Positions 1 to 11,886 of a stretch of DNA of 64,000 nucleotides are shown here, in pieces (within the stretch, counting starts at the first letter, position 1; the number at the start of each line of letters is the position of its first letter). The stretch spans positions 25,805,876-25,869,875 of the forward strand of contig NC_045142.1 of NCBI RefSeq assembly GCF_008831285.2, in the 5' to 3' direction. The notes under the pieces are model-generated. The model ran no database searches. It saw only the letters and a program-made list of their open reading frames with translations, and had not been told where the DNA came from. The stretch is from Nymphaea colorata. Lineage: Eukaryota > Streptophyta > Magnoliopsida > Nymphaeales > Nymphaeaceae. Made by a program: the position numbers and the translations under genes.

Positions 1-1838
1 GTAGAGACTGGTCGGTGCTCTTTAATGAAAAATTTCTGGCTCAACCACTAGAGAAACAATCTTCAAACTTCTTCTCCTAAGAGCAAGCTTTCATCACTAA
101 GATGTGAAAAGCGCTAATTCCCTGGCAATCATATTTGTATTTCTCACTTGCTTAACACAAAGATGAGACTCATTTGAATCATATCTTTAAGTAGTTAAAA
201 AATCGCAATATTTTCGCCCTAAATTCCAATCCATTTACGTTTACTCTTTAAAAGTAATCAAAACGCACGCGACATGTGCTTGAGGAGTTCATCGAACTTC
301 ATATAATATTGATGAGTTATATATGGCAAGATTAATCATACTAATTACATATATGATCAATGATTGAGCCTAGCATGAGCAGCTAGCTTTATGAACTTTT
401 TTCTGGAAGATCTTTTTCGAAATTTTATTACACAATATATTGTAATCGAAATAGTAACTAACAACTTAATATATGTGCATGGAAAAATTAATTAGATCCT
501 ACAATTCCATGCATGAAAGACATTATAAGTAACTCTGATAAAATGCCAGTGAAAGAGCATTTAAGTGTGTCGAGTAATATGTGCCAAAGGGGCTCTCTCT
601 CGGACCCCGAGATTTAAAAAAATAAAGTTTTATGTGTTCTGTTTTCTAAGAAATTTAGTTTGATCCATGTAAAGATATCGTGACTTTGCTGTGCAAGAAA
701 TTTTTGGAATACTTCTTTAATTATCATCGTTTGGCAAAAAAAAAAAATTCCTCGCTCCACCCCTGCATTTAAAGAGATAAGATTCTTCTTTAAATCGTCC
801 CAATAATCCATGGCTAAAATCTTGAGTATTAAAATCATGACGAATAGAAACCCTATAGGTTGTGAGAAGGAGTCGAGGCAAGGGGGGCCGACATGGGCCA
901 TGGCACTCCTTAGATTTTTTAGGAATTCAAAATTTTAATTTAACTTATACGAAAATTTTGAAAAATTATGTCTCGGCCATTATTAAAGTTTTGAAACTAT
1001 AGTTCGCCCCCTACAACTATGGCCTCGAAAGGCATATCGGCTCCTTCTACTTTTCCGAGTCGACGACAGAGATAATCTAATCGAGTTCTTTAATCTCAAT
1101 GTGTCAGATTATTGACTTTGGAAGAAGAAACACCAACTTATATCCGTAAAATTAGGAAGAAGTGGAGAATTAAGTAATGGAAGCACCCAAGCAACTTGTT
1201 CATCTTATGGATACGTGGACCCATGTTCTCTCAATTTGCTCCTCAAATACAACCTCGATCTGTCCCATTATACCAATAATGGTAGACTCAAATATTAAAT
1301 ACGCATCCAAATTTGGAAACTCTGGACCATCTTGAAAATTCCTTTTCATTTTTTGGATCTGCAAGCTAGTGTTAGGTAAACCTCTCTACTGGATTTAATG
1401 AGAGACGAACCCTAAGTCTTTGAAGATATATGAGTCCCTAATAAAATAGTTGAAAATGATTGAATTTTTCAGCTTTTTTTCGTTTAAACTCTAGAGATAT
1501 TTTGAGCTCTTTACATTAAAGAATGAATACATGATGCAAGATAAAATAACGTAAAGATAGAGAAAGTGAGAAAAGATTGCTTCGGTGTTCCTTCTAGTTG
1601 CATAAGATCCAAAGAGACAGCTAGCGAGTCTTTTATGTTATTGCGATGGAACATCATGGAGGCCCACATCGAACCGATTGCAAGTGGCTGCCAGTGTTCA
1701 AGCAAACAGTTACGTGTCCAGTAAGAAACTGCGGTATCAAGGGTTAGCTGATGATGACAATGAATGATGATGATGGTGATGTGAATGTCGACTTAAATCT
1801 ACCTAATTATCCTTTCATCAAAACTCTCAAACCTACTC

Positions 1839-1839
<1 letters not shown>
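1..1839. other. Intergenic, no gene recognised
   Basis: AT-rich sequence with only short open frames on either strand. No protein family, splice-consistent exon chain or RNA gene was recognised. Any gene here would have to be outside the window to the left. Confidence 0.6.

Positions 1840-1841
<2 letters not shown>

Positions 1842-1883
<42 letters not shown>
1842..1883. repeat. (TA)n microsatellite
   Basis: About 21 uninterrupted TA units, directly beside the GAGCTCGAG-rich repeat that follows. Confidence 0.95.
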
Positions 1884-1886
<3 letters not shown>

Positions 1887-1889
1887 AAG

Positions 1890-2306
1890 AGTTAAGAGTC
1901 AAGCTCGAGCTCAACACATAACTGTTGCGTCGTCGAGCTATTCTCAAGTTTGAGCCAAACTCGAGCTAACTGAAGGCTCGTGTTCACACATAATTACTGA
2001 GTTGATCTCAAGCCTTAATCAAGTAGATATATTCAAATGAGTTTACGAGTTTGTCGAGCATTAATCAAGTCGAACTTGAGTTCAACATATAACAAAGAAC
2101 ATCAATTCTATTCAAACGAGTTTAGAAGTTTGTCGAACCTTAATCAAGTAGAGCTCGAGCTCAACATATAACTATCGAGTCGAGCTGTTTTTGTTGAGTT
2201 ATTCTCGAGTTCGAGCCGAGTCGATCTTGAGGTTTCATTAGTCGAGCCGAGCTCAAACTGGCTGAACTTAGGCTCGGCTCGGCTCGTGTTCACCTCTACA
2301 TGTACT
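1890..2306 (-). repeat. GAGCTCGAG-rich repeat, copy A
   Basis: Degenerate reiterations of GAGCTCGAGC, TTAATCAAG and CGAGTTTGTCGAG motifs make units of roughly 80-100 bp. The block ends with GGCTCGTGTTCACCTCT. Read on the minus strand it starts AGAGGTGAACACGAGCC, which matches the start of copy B at about 7366 on the plus strand. The two copies are therefore inverted relative to each other. It looks like a dispersed non-coding repeat; its class is not determined. Confidence 0.75.
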
Positions 2307-2514
2307 TTAGGGGAAAGAGGGGTTGAATGTGGGGATCGACTTTTAGGCCTGAAGTATGTCCCTCTCCCTCACCAACCTGGAGTACGGCGTGTCTATATAC
2401 TAATAACATGCTGGTGAGCATTGTGTAGCCAATAAATTAGAGGTGTTCCTCAAGGCAGAAAAACAAAGCACTTGATACTTGATTCTATTAAGCTTGCACA
2501 GGTGCCCCTAAGAC

Positions 2515-2631
2515 AAAACCTCTCTAGGTTTATTGGGTAATTCAACAGTTAACTATTCTAAGGAGTTTGGCATAAAACCTCTGTAAGTATATTGGGTAAT
2601 TCAACATTAACTATTCTAAGGAGTTTGGCAT
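2515..2631. repeat. Two-copy 59-bp tandem repeat
   Basis: The block starting AAAACCTCTCTAGG at 2515 is repeated from 2574 with a few substitutions and one short deletion. Both copies contain ATTGGGTAATTCAAC and end TAAGGAGTTTGGCAT. Confidence 0.9.
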
Positions 2632-2639
2632 AGCTAGTA

Positions 2640-3570
2640 AGACCAGAAACTAATAGAAGGACATATATATCTATATATAATGGAAGTAACTAACAAGATG
2701 TGGTACTTTATTAACTATGTAAAAATTGGTATTATTGAATACGACAAGGTAGTGAAACTTTGACAATGAAGGAAAAATAAATTCAGAAGAGTTGGTGCAA
2801 TTGGGTGAGTCTAAGTTACTGGTTAGGTAGTCGTGTTTGACTGTTAGTTTTTTACCGGAGTAACTGGGAAACAAATGTAAAAGATTAACAATCCATCCCA
2901 AAATTTTACCGTCGCTCGAAGAAGAGTATTACCGATGGAATGATTTATTCCCGTTATGCGAAATAAAAGCAAATAAGATTCCATCTCAGATGTCTCAGAT
3001 GGCAGAGGCGAAGCATTTATTCTTCGCTGAAGAAATTAATGCACAGTATTTATTACGAGTCGGAGATTAGCTCCTTTATTTGGTTGAAGCCAATGATTTT
3101 TTTTTTTTGGGTTTTTTTTTATGTTGAAATATGATTATATTCTCAATTTACAGCGATAAAAATTCTTCTTCCGTGGTTTTCTGAGGAGATTTGTATTTTG
3201 ATTTATCCCCAGAATTTCTTTATATTGGGGAACAGTTCTCAAAATATTGCTTGAATTTTTCGCTTTTCGAAGATCATGAGAAATATTTTCTCCCCAACAA
3301 CACGAAGGAGTTTGTATGCCCTTGCCTCATACAAAAACATTATATCAACACCTGATTCCGGACTAAACAGCACCGAGTCGGATCGGAAGCCATGAAAATT
3401 GTATGCCTCGAACCGGATTGACGGTAGAAGGCTATTTATGTGACTGGAAAAAAGATAATAAAAGGAAAAAATAAAAATCTAAACAGAATATTAGGAGCCG
3501 GCTAAAAAATTATATACGTTTAGTAGAAAAAGAAAGAAAAAAAAAAGAAGGAAAAAGAATCCGAGTCGCT
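2640..3570. other. Intergenic region 3' of the ERF gene
   Basis: No gene is recognised. This lies downstream of the minus-strand ERF stop codon, so it should hold that gene's 3' UTR and polyadenylation region. It is A/T-rich with short homopolymers (T runs near 3098-3119, an A-rich purine tract near 3529-3559). Confidence 0.5.
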
Positions 3571-4294
3571 CTAACGGGAGGGATCGGGAGATGAGACGAG
3601 ACGAGGGGGAATATCATCGAAGAACCAGAGGTGATCGTCGATCATCATTCCTCCCTCGTCCTCCTCCACCTTGACCGCGCCGCACGTTTCCCATCTCAAC
3701 CCCAAATCGCCCCAGCCGTACCACAACGCCAGCTCGCCGTCCTCCGCAGGGAAATCCTCCGCCGAAACTACCGCGTCCGGAGGCGGTGACGGCGTTGATA
3801 TACAGTCCGACTCTGACGCCGGCGACGGCGCGGACGTCACGTCCGACCCCGACACGGAGGTCGGCTCCTCCTTCACCGCCACGGCTGGATCCTTCTTCTG
3901 CTCCGCCTCGGCTTTCTTCTTCCCCGCCCCGGCTCTTCCTCCGGCGGACGAACCCTTCGACCTAGAGTTCCGTCGGAGTACGGACTCCCCCTTGCGGACA
4001 GGCATCACGATCCCGGGGAAGTTCACCTTCGCCTTGCTCCCGCGAATCTCCCTCGCCGCCTCGTCGTAAGCCATGGCCGCCTCCTCGGCGGTGTCGTACG
4101 TCCCGAGCCACACTCTGGCACCTTTCTTCGGATCCCTGATCTCAGCCGCCCATTTCCCCCAAGGCCTCTGCCTTATCCCTCTGTAAGCGTTTTTCCTCAC
4201 TCTCCGGCCACCTCCGGCCGCCGCCCCGGCCTTCCCCGCAGCTTTCCTCTCGCCTGTTCCACAACGCAAGCCAAGATTAGCTCACAGCTCAAAG

Positions 4295-4355
<61 letters not shown>

Positions 4356-4573
4356 AGCTTACCAGAGGCAGGTGCTGCGGGGGCGTTTGAGGCGAGCCCA
4401 TGTTGCGCGAAGTCGAAGCCGAACAAATCGCCTCCGTCGCAGTGGGTGGTGTCGTAGAGCATGAACTCTGAGCTCGCCTCCGAGTAGTCGGAGAGGAGGA
4501 GCTCCTCTGGCGACATCAAACTCCGGCCGTCGTTCGATCTCATGTAGTCGGAAACAATAGAACCTCCGCACAT
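3571..4573 (-). CDS. Group VII ERF (AP2/ERF) transcription factor
   Basis: Nuclear DNA-binding transcription factor of the oxygen-sensing ERF-VII group. Two exons, 4573-4363 and 4253-3571, joined by a 109-bp GT-AG intron (phase 1), encode 297 residues. The protein begins [10 protein letters not shown], a variant of the ERF-VII MCGGAII(A/S)DF signature. In the known family, Met removal exposes Cys2, whose oxidation sends the protein to the N-degron pathway. The AP2 domain spans about residues 94-151 ([18 protein letters not shown], then [12 protein letters not shown]). The C-terminus is acidic and carries LWFFDDIPP, like the ERF-VII activation motif. ATG 4573 was chosen because the in-frame codon 24 bases upstream is GTG, not ATG. 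GC-rich codon use contrasts with the flanks. Confidence is high for the class; the exact family member is not assigned. Confidence 0.95.
4298..4355. repeat. (GA)n tract inside the ERF intron
   Basis: About 26 GA units, read as (CT)n on the coding strand, fill half of the 109-bp ERF intron and begin a few bases after its 5' splice site. Length variation here would change intron size without touching the coding sequence. Confidence 0.95.
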
Positions 4574-4615
4574 TCTTTCGGTTTCCCGGTGACCCACCCC
4601 GGCACTCGCCTTCCC

Positions 4616-4624
4616 CTATTTATG
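4616..4624 (-). promoter_or_regulatory. TATA-like box of the ERF gene
   Basis: The minus strand reads CATAAATAG about 43 bases before the ATG at 4573. Normal spacing would place transcription start near 4590, giving a very short leader and excluding any longer N-terminal extension. This is a positional inference only. Confidence 0.5.
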
Positions 4625-4639
4625 CCCGCGCCCGATTCT

Positions 4640-6310
4640 CTGCTGCTCGAAAAATTTCCCAAGTTTTCTCTATTTTTGTCCAATTTTCGGTAACGCCCAA
4701 GTACCTACTCATAATTCACATGCCCTCTCTCATTTTCTCGCTTTTGCTTTCAAGTCGTCAAACTTTTTAAAAGAACTGAAAGTATCCCATCCAATTACGT
4801 CCAAAATGTTACTCTTTTCCTATTTGCAGCCATCATAAAGACATATGAAAAATCATGATAAATTTTAGCTTCATTACAAAAAAGAAAAAAGAACTCAATA
4901 AAATTCAATAACTTATGGAGCAACAAGATTCTATTACACACACATATATATATATTAGAATTATTATTCATATTAAAAAAATTCGAATTTCTGACCATAA
5001 ATTAGAGTTATTAATCATGTTAAAAAAGTTTCAAATTTATGGTTAAGCAAGAGTTTCCGGCTTTTGGGGTGAATTGTATATTATAAAATGTTTTTCGCCT
5101 TTACAGTAATTCAGGGAAAAGAGTCGGCAGCAAGCTAATTTCTTTTTTCTTTTAATTTCTTCCATTGGTACTGTGGGGCCCATAACTCGGAAGCATTGCG
5201 GGGCCCACTCAGGAAGTCCCACGTCAGTGCTGACGAACAAGTAGGAGCATGTTGGCCCACGCCACGTGGCCATCCTAATCTCGGGTCAGGGCGTGTGGAC
5301 CTCCTTAGGACGGCGCGTGGAAATTTTATTTTGAAAAACCCTCCCATTTTGGGTCCGAACCAAGTAAACGAGCCGAAAAAACGAAATGACATTTCTGCCC
5401 ATAGATTTATTTGAATAATGTTAATCACAAGACTACAATTTTAAATATCTGAAATATGTCCAAGGATTTCCAATCTGTAGTTTTGAGGTTGAACTCTTCC
5501 TCATCGAATCTCAATTTCGTATCTAATTCAAATCTGATCTATTGACATCTTAATGACAACCATTACGACTTTTTAAAAAAGCTTATCCAAGAACCTTTGA
5601 AGAGAAATGTACGTTTTCTTCGTCATTAACTTAAAAATAATCGTTGTCAACTTCGGGATTAGAGGAATGATTAAGCTCCATTCACCTTATCAAGTATTTT
5701 TAAACCCAAGAAAGTCAATAGCTCAATAATGTAGATGCACGTATATTTATACACCATAATACCAACTTAAGAAAATGAAAAACAAACTAAAAATTAGCTC
5801 TAAAGTCAAAAGTTTCTAGTGCGCAACTTGCCTTTTGATAGAACTTGGTCTTGGAGACATTTAACATAATCTGATATTTGATCCAAATTCGGATTACTGG
5901 ATTTAACACAAAAATCCACAATCCATTAGAATGAGTTTATGCAATTATCCATCTGAATTCAAGTACATGTAAATTTTAGATTTTTTTTGTATATTTGAAC
6001 TTAAATTCGATTACCCATTGCAATCAAAATGGCGATTAGGCAAAAGATTAGGGGTTAATTTCAAGGAAGATATTTTGGGGATTTGATTAAAATAAAGAGA
6101 GCAAGTGGAAAATAAGATATTGGTTTTGGCGCCAAGGGTAGATAAAGACGTGTGAATAAAAATAAAGGGCGAGCCACGTTCGGTCCTGGGCGGGCCCCGG
6201 TGGCATGTGTCCAGCACAAGAGGTCAAACTTGTCCGTGAACAAGGAAGGCGCGTGGAGGCCACGCTCTCCCCGTTCGGGACCACCTTCTTGAGGTCCGGA
6301 TTCGATGAGA
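4640..6310. other. ERF upstream region and intergenic sequence
   Basis: No coding sequence is recognised. About 5150-5340 is locally GC-rich and holds a G-box, and probably forms the distal promoter of the minus-strand ERF gene. From 5400 to 6060 the sequence is AT-rich. Short ORFs on both strands in 5043-5428 and 6011-6217 lack any recognisable domain. Confidence 0.5.
5261..5270. promoter_or_regulatory. G-box palindrome GCCACGTGGC
   Basis: A perfect 10-bp palindrome containing CACGTG, about 690 bp upstream of the ERF start codon. G-boxes are bound by bZIP and bHLH factors. A CACGTCAGTGCTGACG stretch lies about 40 bp away. Function is inferred from sequence only. Confidence 0.5.
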
Positions 6311-6317
6311 CGCATCA

Positions 6318-6505
6318 ATGGCGTCCACAAGCGACCGGACCGGGCAGAGGCACCACGACCGGACGGCGACCATAAATGGTGTCCACAAGCAGCCGGACCG
6401 GACTGGCCCATGAAGGTGTAATCGCACCACGGCCGGACGACGACCCTGACTGGTGTCCACGACCGACTGCACCGCCGGAGGTACCAACTGCGCGACCGGC
6501 TTTGC
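6318..6505. repeat. GC-rich imperfect tandem repeat
   Basis: Degenerate units begin GTCCACAAGC or GTCCACGACC at about 6325, 6379 and 6454. Each continues with variants of GACCGGACCGG and CACCACGACCGGACGGCGAC. Every unit is about 55-75 bp. The block is GC-rich within AT-rich surroundings. Open frames on the minus strand are probably a by-product of composition. Confidence 0.65.
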
Positions 6506-6547
6506 AGAGATAGAAGAGACTCTTTTGTATTTCTCCTCTTCCAGTCT

Positions 6548-6550
6548 CAT

Positions 6551-6583
<33 letters not shown>
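6548..6583. repeat. (TA)n microsatellite, interrupted
   Basis: TATATATATATAAATATATA-type tract following the GC-rich repeat. Confidence 0.85.
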
Positions 6584-7307
6584 GCAATGTCTCTCTTGTC
6601 AGTTTATCACAAGTTTTCTATATCTATCTTCGCTTAATTCAAACATTATACAAGAGAAGAATACTGGGGCGCTTTCGGAATATCATGTGTGTTAGAAAAT
6701 ACATTAATGTTGCCTTATGTATGCATATGTCGAGGCAATATGCATAGGAAAAGATTTTTTTTGTGGGTTTTGCCGCATTTTTTTTATGGGTTTCGATAAA
6801 ACTGCACCTGGGGTCGCGTGGCGTTGTCAAAAAGTATAAAAATTAAACATGTTTATGTACGTTAACGTTTTATATTTGACCTTTTCAACATTTCAATCAA
6901 CTTTATAGTTTCCCGTGAGTGAGTGGGGTTTTTCTGGGTGGAAGCTTTCATCCAACCTCTTATCATTTTTAAGTATAAGGTCTAATGTTTCAACTTGAAC
7001 CCTATTGTTAACGTCTTGAAGATTCAAAACAGAAACTTACCACCTATCTACCCTCATCCCAACTATTGTGTTAATCTTGAACATTTCAACGCAAATTTAA
7101 TAATTTTTGTACTTTTAGTAAAGAGCGATTCAGTAGTCTTCATATCTGCCAATATTTGCAGGGTGCAGTCTTGGCCCCTTCCTTCAATTCAAAGGCGATA
7201 CACCATGTATCAGCCGATTCGGGCCAAGGTGATGAAATAGTTACACACGAACCGGAGCCCTTCAGGGCATGAACGCGAATGGAAGACAAAGAGACACTGG
7301 AGTGGTC

Positions 7308-7308
<1 letters not shown>

Positions 7309-7342
<34 letters not shown>
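7309..7342. repeat. (TC)n microsatellite
   Basis: About 16 TC units just before the second GAGCTCGAG-rich repeat. Confidence 0.9.
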
Positions 7343-7348
<6 letters not shown>

Positions 7349-7365
7349 GACCACATAGAGTTAGG

Positions 7366-7762
7366 GGTGAACACTAGCTCGAGTTCAATCAGATCTAGCT
7401 CGGTTCAACTAATGAAACCTCGAGCTCGAGAAAAGCTCGATACTTATGTGTTGAGCTCGAGCTCGACTCGATTAAAGCTTGACGAGCTTGTTTGAATAGA
7501 AATGACATTCATCGTTACGTGTTCAGCTCGAGCTTGACTAGATTAAGGCTCGACAAACTCGTTTAATTAATAGAATTGATATTCATTGTTACGTGTTGAC
7601 CTCGAGATCGACTCGATTAAGGCTCGACAAACTCGTAAACTCATTTGAATATAATGACTTGATTAAGGCTTGACAAACTCGAGCTCAACTCGGCAGTTAC
7701 GTGTTGAGCTCGAAATCAACTCGATTATTCGAACAAGTCGACTCATGAACTCGAGCTCAAAA
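7366..7762 (+). repeat. GAGCTCGAG-rich repeat, copy B
   Basis: Begins AGGGGTGAACACTAGCTCGAG-like sequence and contains three to four degenerate units with CGATTAAGGCTCGACAAACTCG, TGTTACGTGTTGA and GAGCTCGAG motifs. It is the same family as copy A near 1890-2306, in the opposite orientation. There is no coding potential. Its class is unknown. Confidence 0.75.
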
Positions 7763-7892
7763 TCAACTCTCTCACTCTCTTGCAAAAAACTTCCTTCAAT
7801 ATAGGGGATTATTCAAAGTTAACTCTTTCAATGAAACAAACTTGTCTTAAACTTGCAGGTGCACAGTCTATCTCAAGTTAGGGATTGATGTA

Positions 7893-8084
7893 TAAGGCTG
7901 GGCATTGGGCCCGTTATGTTTCTTGAATATTAATTTTTATTTTTATAATAATATATATTTTATTACGATCAATAATATTTATATATTATTTTATATTTTA
8001 AAATATATTTTTTATTTTAACTGGGTCAGGCCGGACTTGGGCTGCAGTTACGAGTTGCGGCCCGGCCCGATACCCAATACATTT
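7893..8084. mobile_element. Putative AT-rich MITE with GGGCCC-type ends
   Basis: A left end reading TGGGCATTGGGCCCG is matched in inverted form by CGGCCCGATACCCAATA at the right, with an almost pure A/T core between. The ends are imperfect and no target duplication was found, so this is a tentative call. Confidence 0.45.
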
Positions 8085-8094
8085 TAGTATTATA

Positions 8095-9015
8095 AAAAAA
8101 TATATTTTTAAAGTCCAATTTTCTCTCTCAAGCTATTTCAATAGAGAGAGAAGTGTGGAGGTTGTTTGTGTTATTTCACATTTGAGTCTGACCTGACCAA
8201 CCACATGCAATTCCTACCAACTTCAGGATTGAGAAAAATCATAAACTTAAATAAGTAACACACGTATCCATAGTCAATCACCAGAGGAGTTTAATAAGTT
8301 ATTTTGCCGCTAAGTCCACACTTCCCCAGTTGAATTGGCCCAACTTAAGTGTCTTACAAGCATGAAGTGTGCAGATGTTTTTGCATCTTTCACACTTTTT
8401 TCTTGAAGTAAAAAACAATATATTCTCATTACTCAGGTTCATATTTTTATCTTTCTTTGGCCTTTTTTAATGAATCCAATGTTGAATTTGCCTTGTGTTT
8501 GTAGAAATTTAAATATCAGGCAACTTGCCATATAATCAATGCCAACTAAGAGCTCTTGAAGAGTTTGTTGAATATTGGGTGATTTAACACAACAAACACA
8601 TTAATGCCCAGTTCTAGATGATCACATGGGGAGAGGGAGAGATAGAGAGAGAGTCACATGGAAAGATCTCTCATGGGTCAACACATAAACCAGGACGGAA
8701 CATGCTTCTTCTTTGCTGATTTAAATAATAATTCGGTCAAAAACAGATCTTAAATGAAATAATGTTTTTCTAAGAGCTGGTCCGTGTGAGAGGAATCCAC
8801 CGAAGAGATGGTCAACTTACGAGAACTCAACCCCCACCGTGTTCTTAATTCTAAAAAACCTAAGGAACTGTGAGAGTGGCTCATTCAATTAGAAGAATTA
8901 AGATGTTCAAGGGTTCTGTTCATACCCAAATAGTAGCGTTTGACGATGATGATGGTTAGGATCCTATCATCAAACCAGGGGCGGAGATAGGTGGGGTCAT
9001 GTGCTCCACGAATTC
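8095..9015. other. Intergenic, no gene recognised
   Basis: Nothing coding is recognised. A short (GA)n run lies near 8630-8650. Confidence 0.5.
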
Positions 9016-9388
9016 GGATGTCAACGGATCAGATTCAGATCGGATATATTCTTAATCATATCTGCTTTTTTGGATATTCATATGTTCGGATTCGAATTCG
9101 AATAAAGAAAAGTCATATCTGAATCGGAAATTCGATTTTTATATTTATATCCGAATCCAAATTTTGAACCGGATTTTGCCAATTTTCAGAATTTAATAGC
9201 AATAGATACTGGATATTTGTCTAAAAAATGAATCCGATCTGAATCCGAATCTGTTCAGATGTCATTTATTAGATTCGAATCCGATCCGATTTCTTAATCA
9301 GATATTAAATTTTAATTTTTTTTCTACATCCGATTTTTTCGGATCGAATCGATCAGATATCCAATTCAAATCGAATATATTGACATCC
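9016..9388. mobile_element. GGATGTCAA-ended MITE-like repeat
   Basis: Starts GGATGTCAACGGATC and ends GAATATATTGACATCC, giving terminal inverted repeats of GGATGTCAA plus a diverged inner part. The interior is full of self-complementary GGAT/ATCC words (GATCGGATAT, GAATCCGATC), so the element can fold on itself. No target-site duplication could be identified, so the transposon class is open. Confidence 0.6.
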
Positions 9389-9399
9389 TTTTTTAGGTG

Positions 9400-11680
9400 G
9401 GACTTACTATGGAAATAAACACCGGATTTTACTATTTTGCGAAAAAGAGAATTTGAGATCCTTAGTTTATTGCCAAGAGCTCAGATTTTAGAGAGCATTT
9501 GAGAGCCTTGAAATTGAGACCCAGAAGATTTAAAAACTATGAATTTAAGATAAGACCATCCCCACTCTGATCTTGAACCTGACCCTTTCTCAATGCAAAG
9601 AAGTACTAAAACAAGAATTTTAAATCTAACCTATGATCATTTAGTTTGATAGAGCATGAATTTCACCATGAATCTTTTGCAACATCAGTGGATTTCAAAT
9701 CCAAAGTAATCAAACACCTTTTAAGGTCTTGTTTGTGGGAGGGGTCTGACCTTCAACGTGCAGATCTAAAATTCTCGATCATCTCAAATTACTTTGGATT
9801 TCAAATCCAAGGCTATCAAACACCGCCAAACATCTGACTAAGAAAATCTGATCAGCTTTGGATTGAAGAAATGACTTCTGATTTGAGCAGACATCGCCTG
9901 GAAGTACTAGTTAGTGATTAATATAGTCGATCTAATCACAAACTCGTGAGTCGAATTTGGCAGGACGCAGTTAACTGGTTTAGATCCGAATAAACAAACC
10001 TTTTTAAGTCTTTGGCTTTCGCCTTTCAATAAAGCTGCTGCTTTGTACTAGCAGACAATGGGAAACTATTTTTTCTTTTTCGGGATTAAAATTATTTCCA
10101 CCGATTAAAATTGAAAAACTCAGTTTTCCAAACTGGCCCACTTTTCTTTCGTAATTTAAAAAAGTTGTCTCCTTTTAAAAAATTCTGGACAGTCATGGAA
10201 AGAAGTAGAAAAATTTAGAGACGGATTTGGTAAGGGTGGGCGTCGGGCCGGCCCGTTTAAGTTTAAAAAATATATTTTTTTAATTTTTTTGTTTTAACAA
10301 TATATATTTATTATTATTAAATATATTTCATATTTAAAAAAATTATTTTATAGTTAAAAAATTGTTTTTTATTTTTAAAGCCGGGCCCCCAGCCTTTATC
10401 GGTGGCATTTTAGTAATTTTTTATAAATATATGTACATATTAGTCTTTTAATGTTTTCATAATTCTCATATTATCTATTAAAAACTTTTTTTTTTTCGAT
10501 TTAATAGGAGCATTTTAGTCATTACATGTGCATGCAAGGCGTTTGGGAGATTTGCCATGGACTTTGGACATGGGTCTGTCTCAAAATTTTACAATTGGTA
10601 CTAACCCATTTAGTAGCAATAATCCATGAATTCTTTAGGCATAAATGTATAAAATTTTATTGAAAGGTGAGATGATGAAGCCATCCCTCGTGTATTTATT
10701 TTCTGCAACTTAGGAGAAGGGACACATGTGGCCCAATAACTTGCAAGTAGTTTCAAGACTTATAACAAACGATCTTAACCATTAATTTAGTTCTAGTTAG
10801 TGGACGGTTGACAGAAAAAAGGAGATGGAACATTTTAATAATTTAATATAATATTTATATTTTTTTCTCCCAAATGTTAAATGTGGAAAAAATGAAAGGC
10901 CTACATCATTATTAAATAGTGGAACTGAACCTATCTGAAAAAGTCGGACATGTAATATTCGATTGAAAATCAAATTAGGACCAGATTTAGTTGAAAAATC
11001 ACGTATTTTGCTTGCCAAATTCATGTTGCTCATCTAATCTAAATCGTAAGTTTCTCTACAAGAGATTTGGATCTGTGACATTAAGTTTAGAGTTGTGTCC
11101 CTTCTTCAATGCATGATTAACAAAACAAAGCCCTTTTTAATTGCCAATGAGCTGGATTGGGATGGGATGTTCGACCAAATTGCTTGGTAAAACATTGGAT
11201 TTGAGAGATGGGATTAGATTCAAATTTAGGAATGACATTTGCTCCGGTTCAGAGTTTTTAGATTTATTTTAATTTTTAAATAAATGTCCGGTCAAGTAAT
11301 AAGCATCAATATAGCTTGCTAAACTCAACTTTCCTATATTCAAATTCACATTGAGTTGGTAATGGATTGTGATTTTTCTTACTCAATTTGAAGGATCTTC
11401 GGTTTCTGGGTAGGGTCTTCCCAATGGGAATTTGATTTTTCTTACTAAAATTATTTGGGCACGTCTAAATTTTGGTTGGGTGTAAGAAGCTAGTCATGAT
11501 TTTTCGTATTTTTTGTCATTCGAGTTCGTGGATCTGTTCGGACAAACAAATCTGTGGATGCGGATATACCCGATCCGGATCCGAATCATTGAAATGCTTC
11601 TTGTCGTGTCGAGTGTACGACTCGACCGGACCAGCCCGCCAACATGAACCCCGATGAGGACCTTTGGCATTCACGTCGGT
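9400..11680. other. Intergenic, no gene recognised
   Basis: AT-rich, with short ORFs only. A block at about 10235-10395 has GGGCCGGCCCG at the left, an A/T-rich core and GCCGGGCCCCC at the right, reminiscent of the putative MITE at 7893-8084. No recognisable protein, tRNA or other gene was found. Confidence 0.45.
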
Positions 11681-11683
11681 CCC

Positions 11684-11783
11684 CTATATATACATTAGCG
11701 CCGAGGCGCCGTCTTCTCCCATCCCATTTGCTCTCCTCTCTTAGCTCGGTAGGCGTCGTCTCCGAAGGAATTGTCTCTTGCAG
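11684..11783 (+). promoter_or_regulatory. TATA box and non-coding first exon of the small membrane-protein gene (inferred)
   Basis: CTATATATAC at 11684-11693 is followed about 90 bp later by CTCTTGCAG and the strong splice donor GTAAGC at 11784. The first downstream exon with a clear acceptor and start codon in this orientation begins at 18846, so this is inferred to be its leader exon across a roughly 7.06-kb intron. RNA evidence is not available, and an intermediate exon is possible. Confidence 0.45.
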
Positions 11784-11853
11784 GTAAGCAAAACCCTAAC
11801 TCTTTCTCTTCTTTGATTTCCTGTTTCTTGTTCCCCCTCCTCCTTTCTTGTAT

Positions 11854-11886
<33 letters not shown>

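Noticed and set aside
3671-4069. 132-codon plus-strand ORF
   Set aside because: Antisense shadow of the GC-rich ERF exon 2.
4574-4597. Longer ERF protein starting eight codons upstream
   Set aside because: The upstream codon is GTG, not ATG, and the TATA-like box spacing puts transcription start near here. The Met-Cys start at 4573 also fits the family.
6061-6587. Overlapping minus-strand ORFs with Arg/Gly/Pro-rich products
   Set aside because: They follow the GC-rich tandem repeat and end in the (TA)n tract. No domain or splice support.
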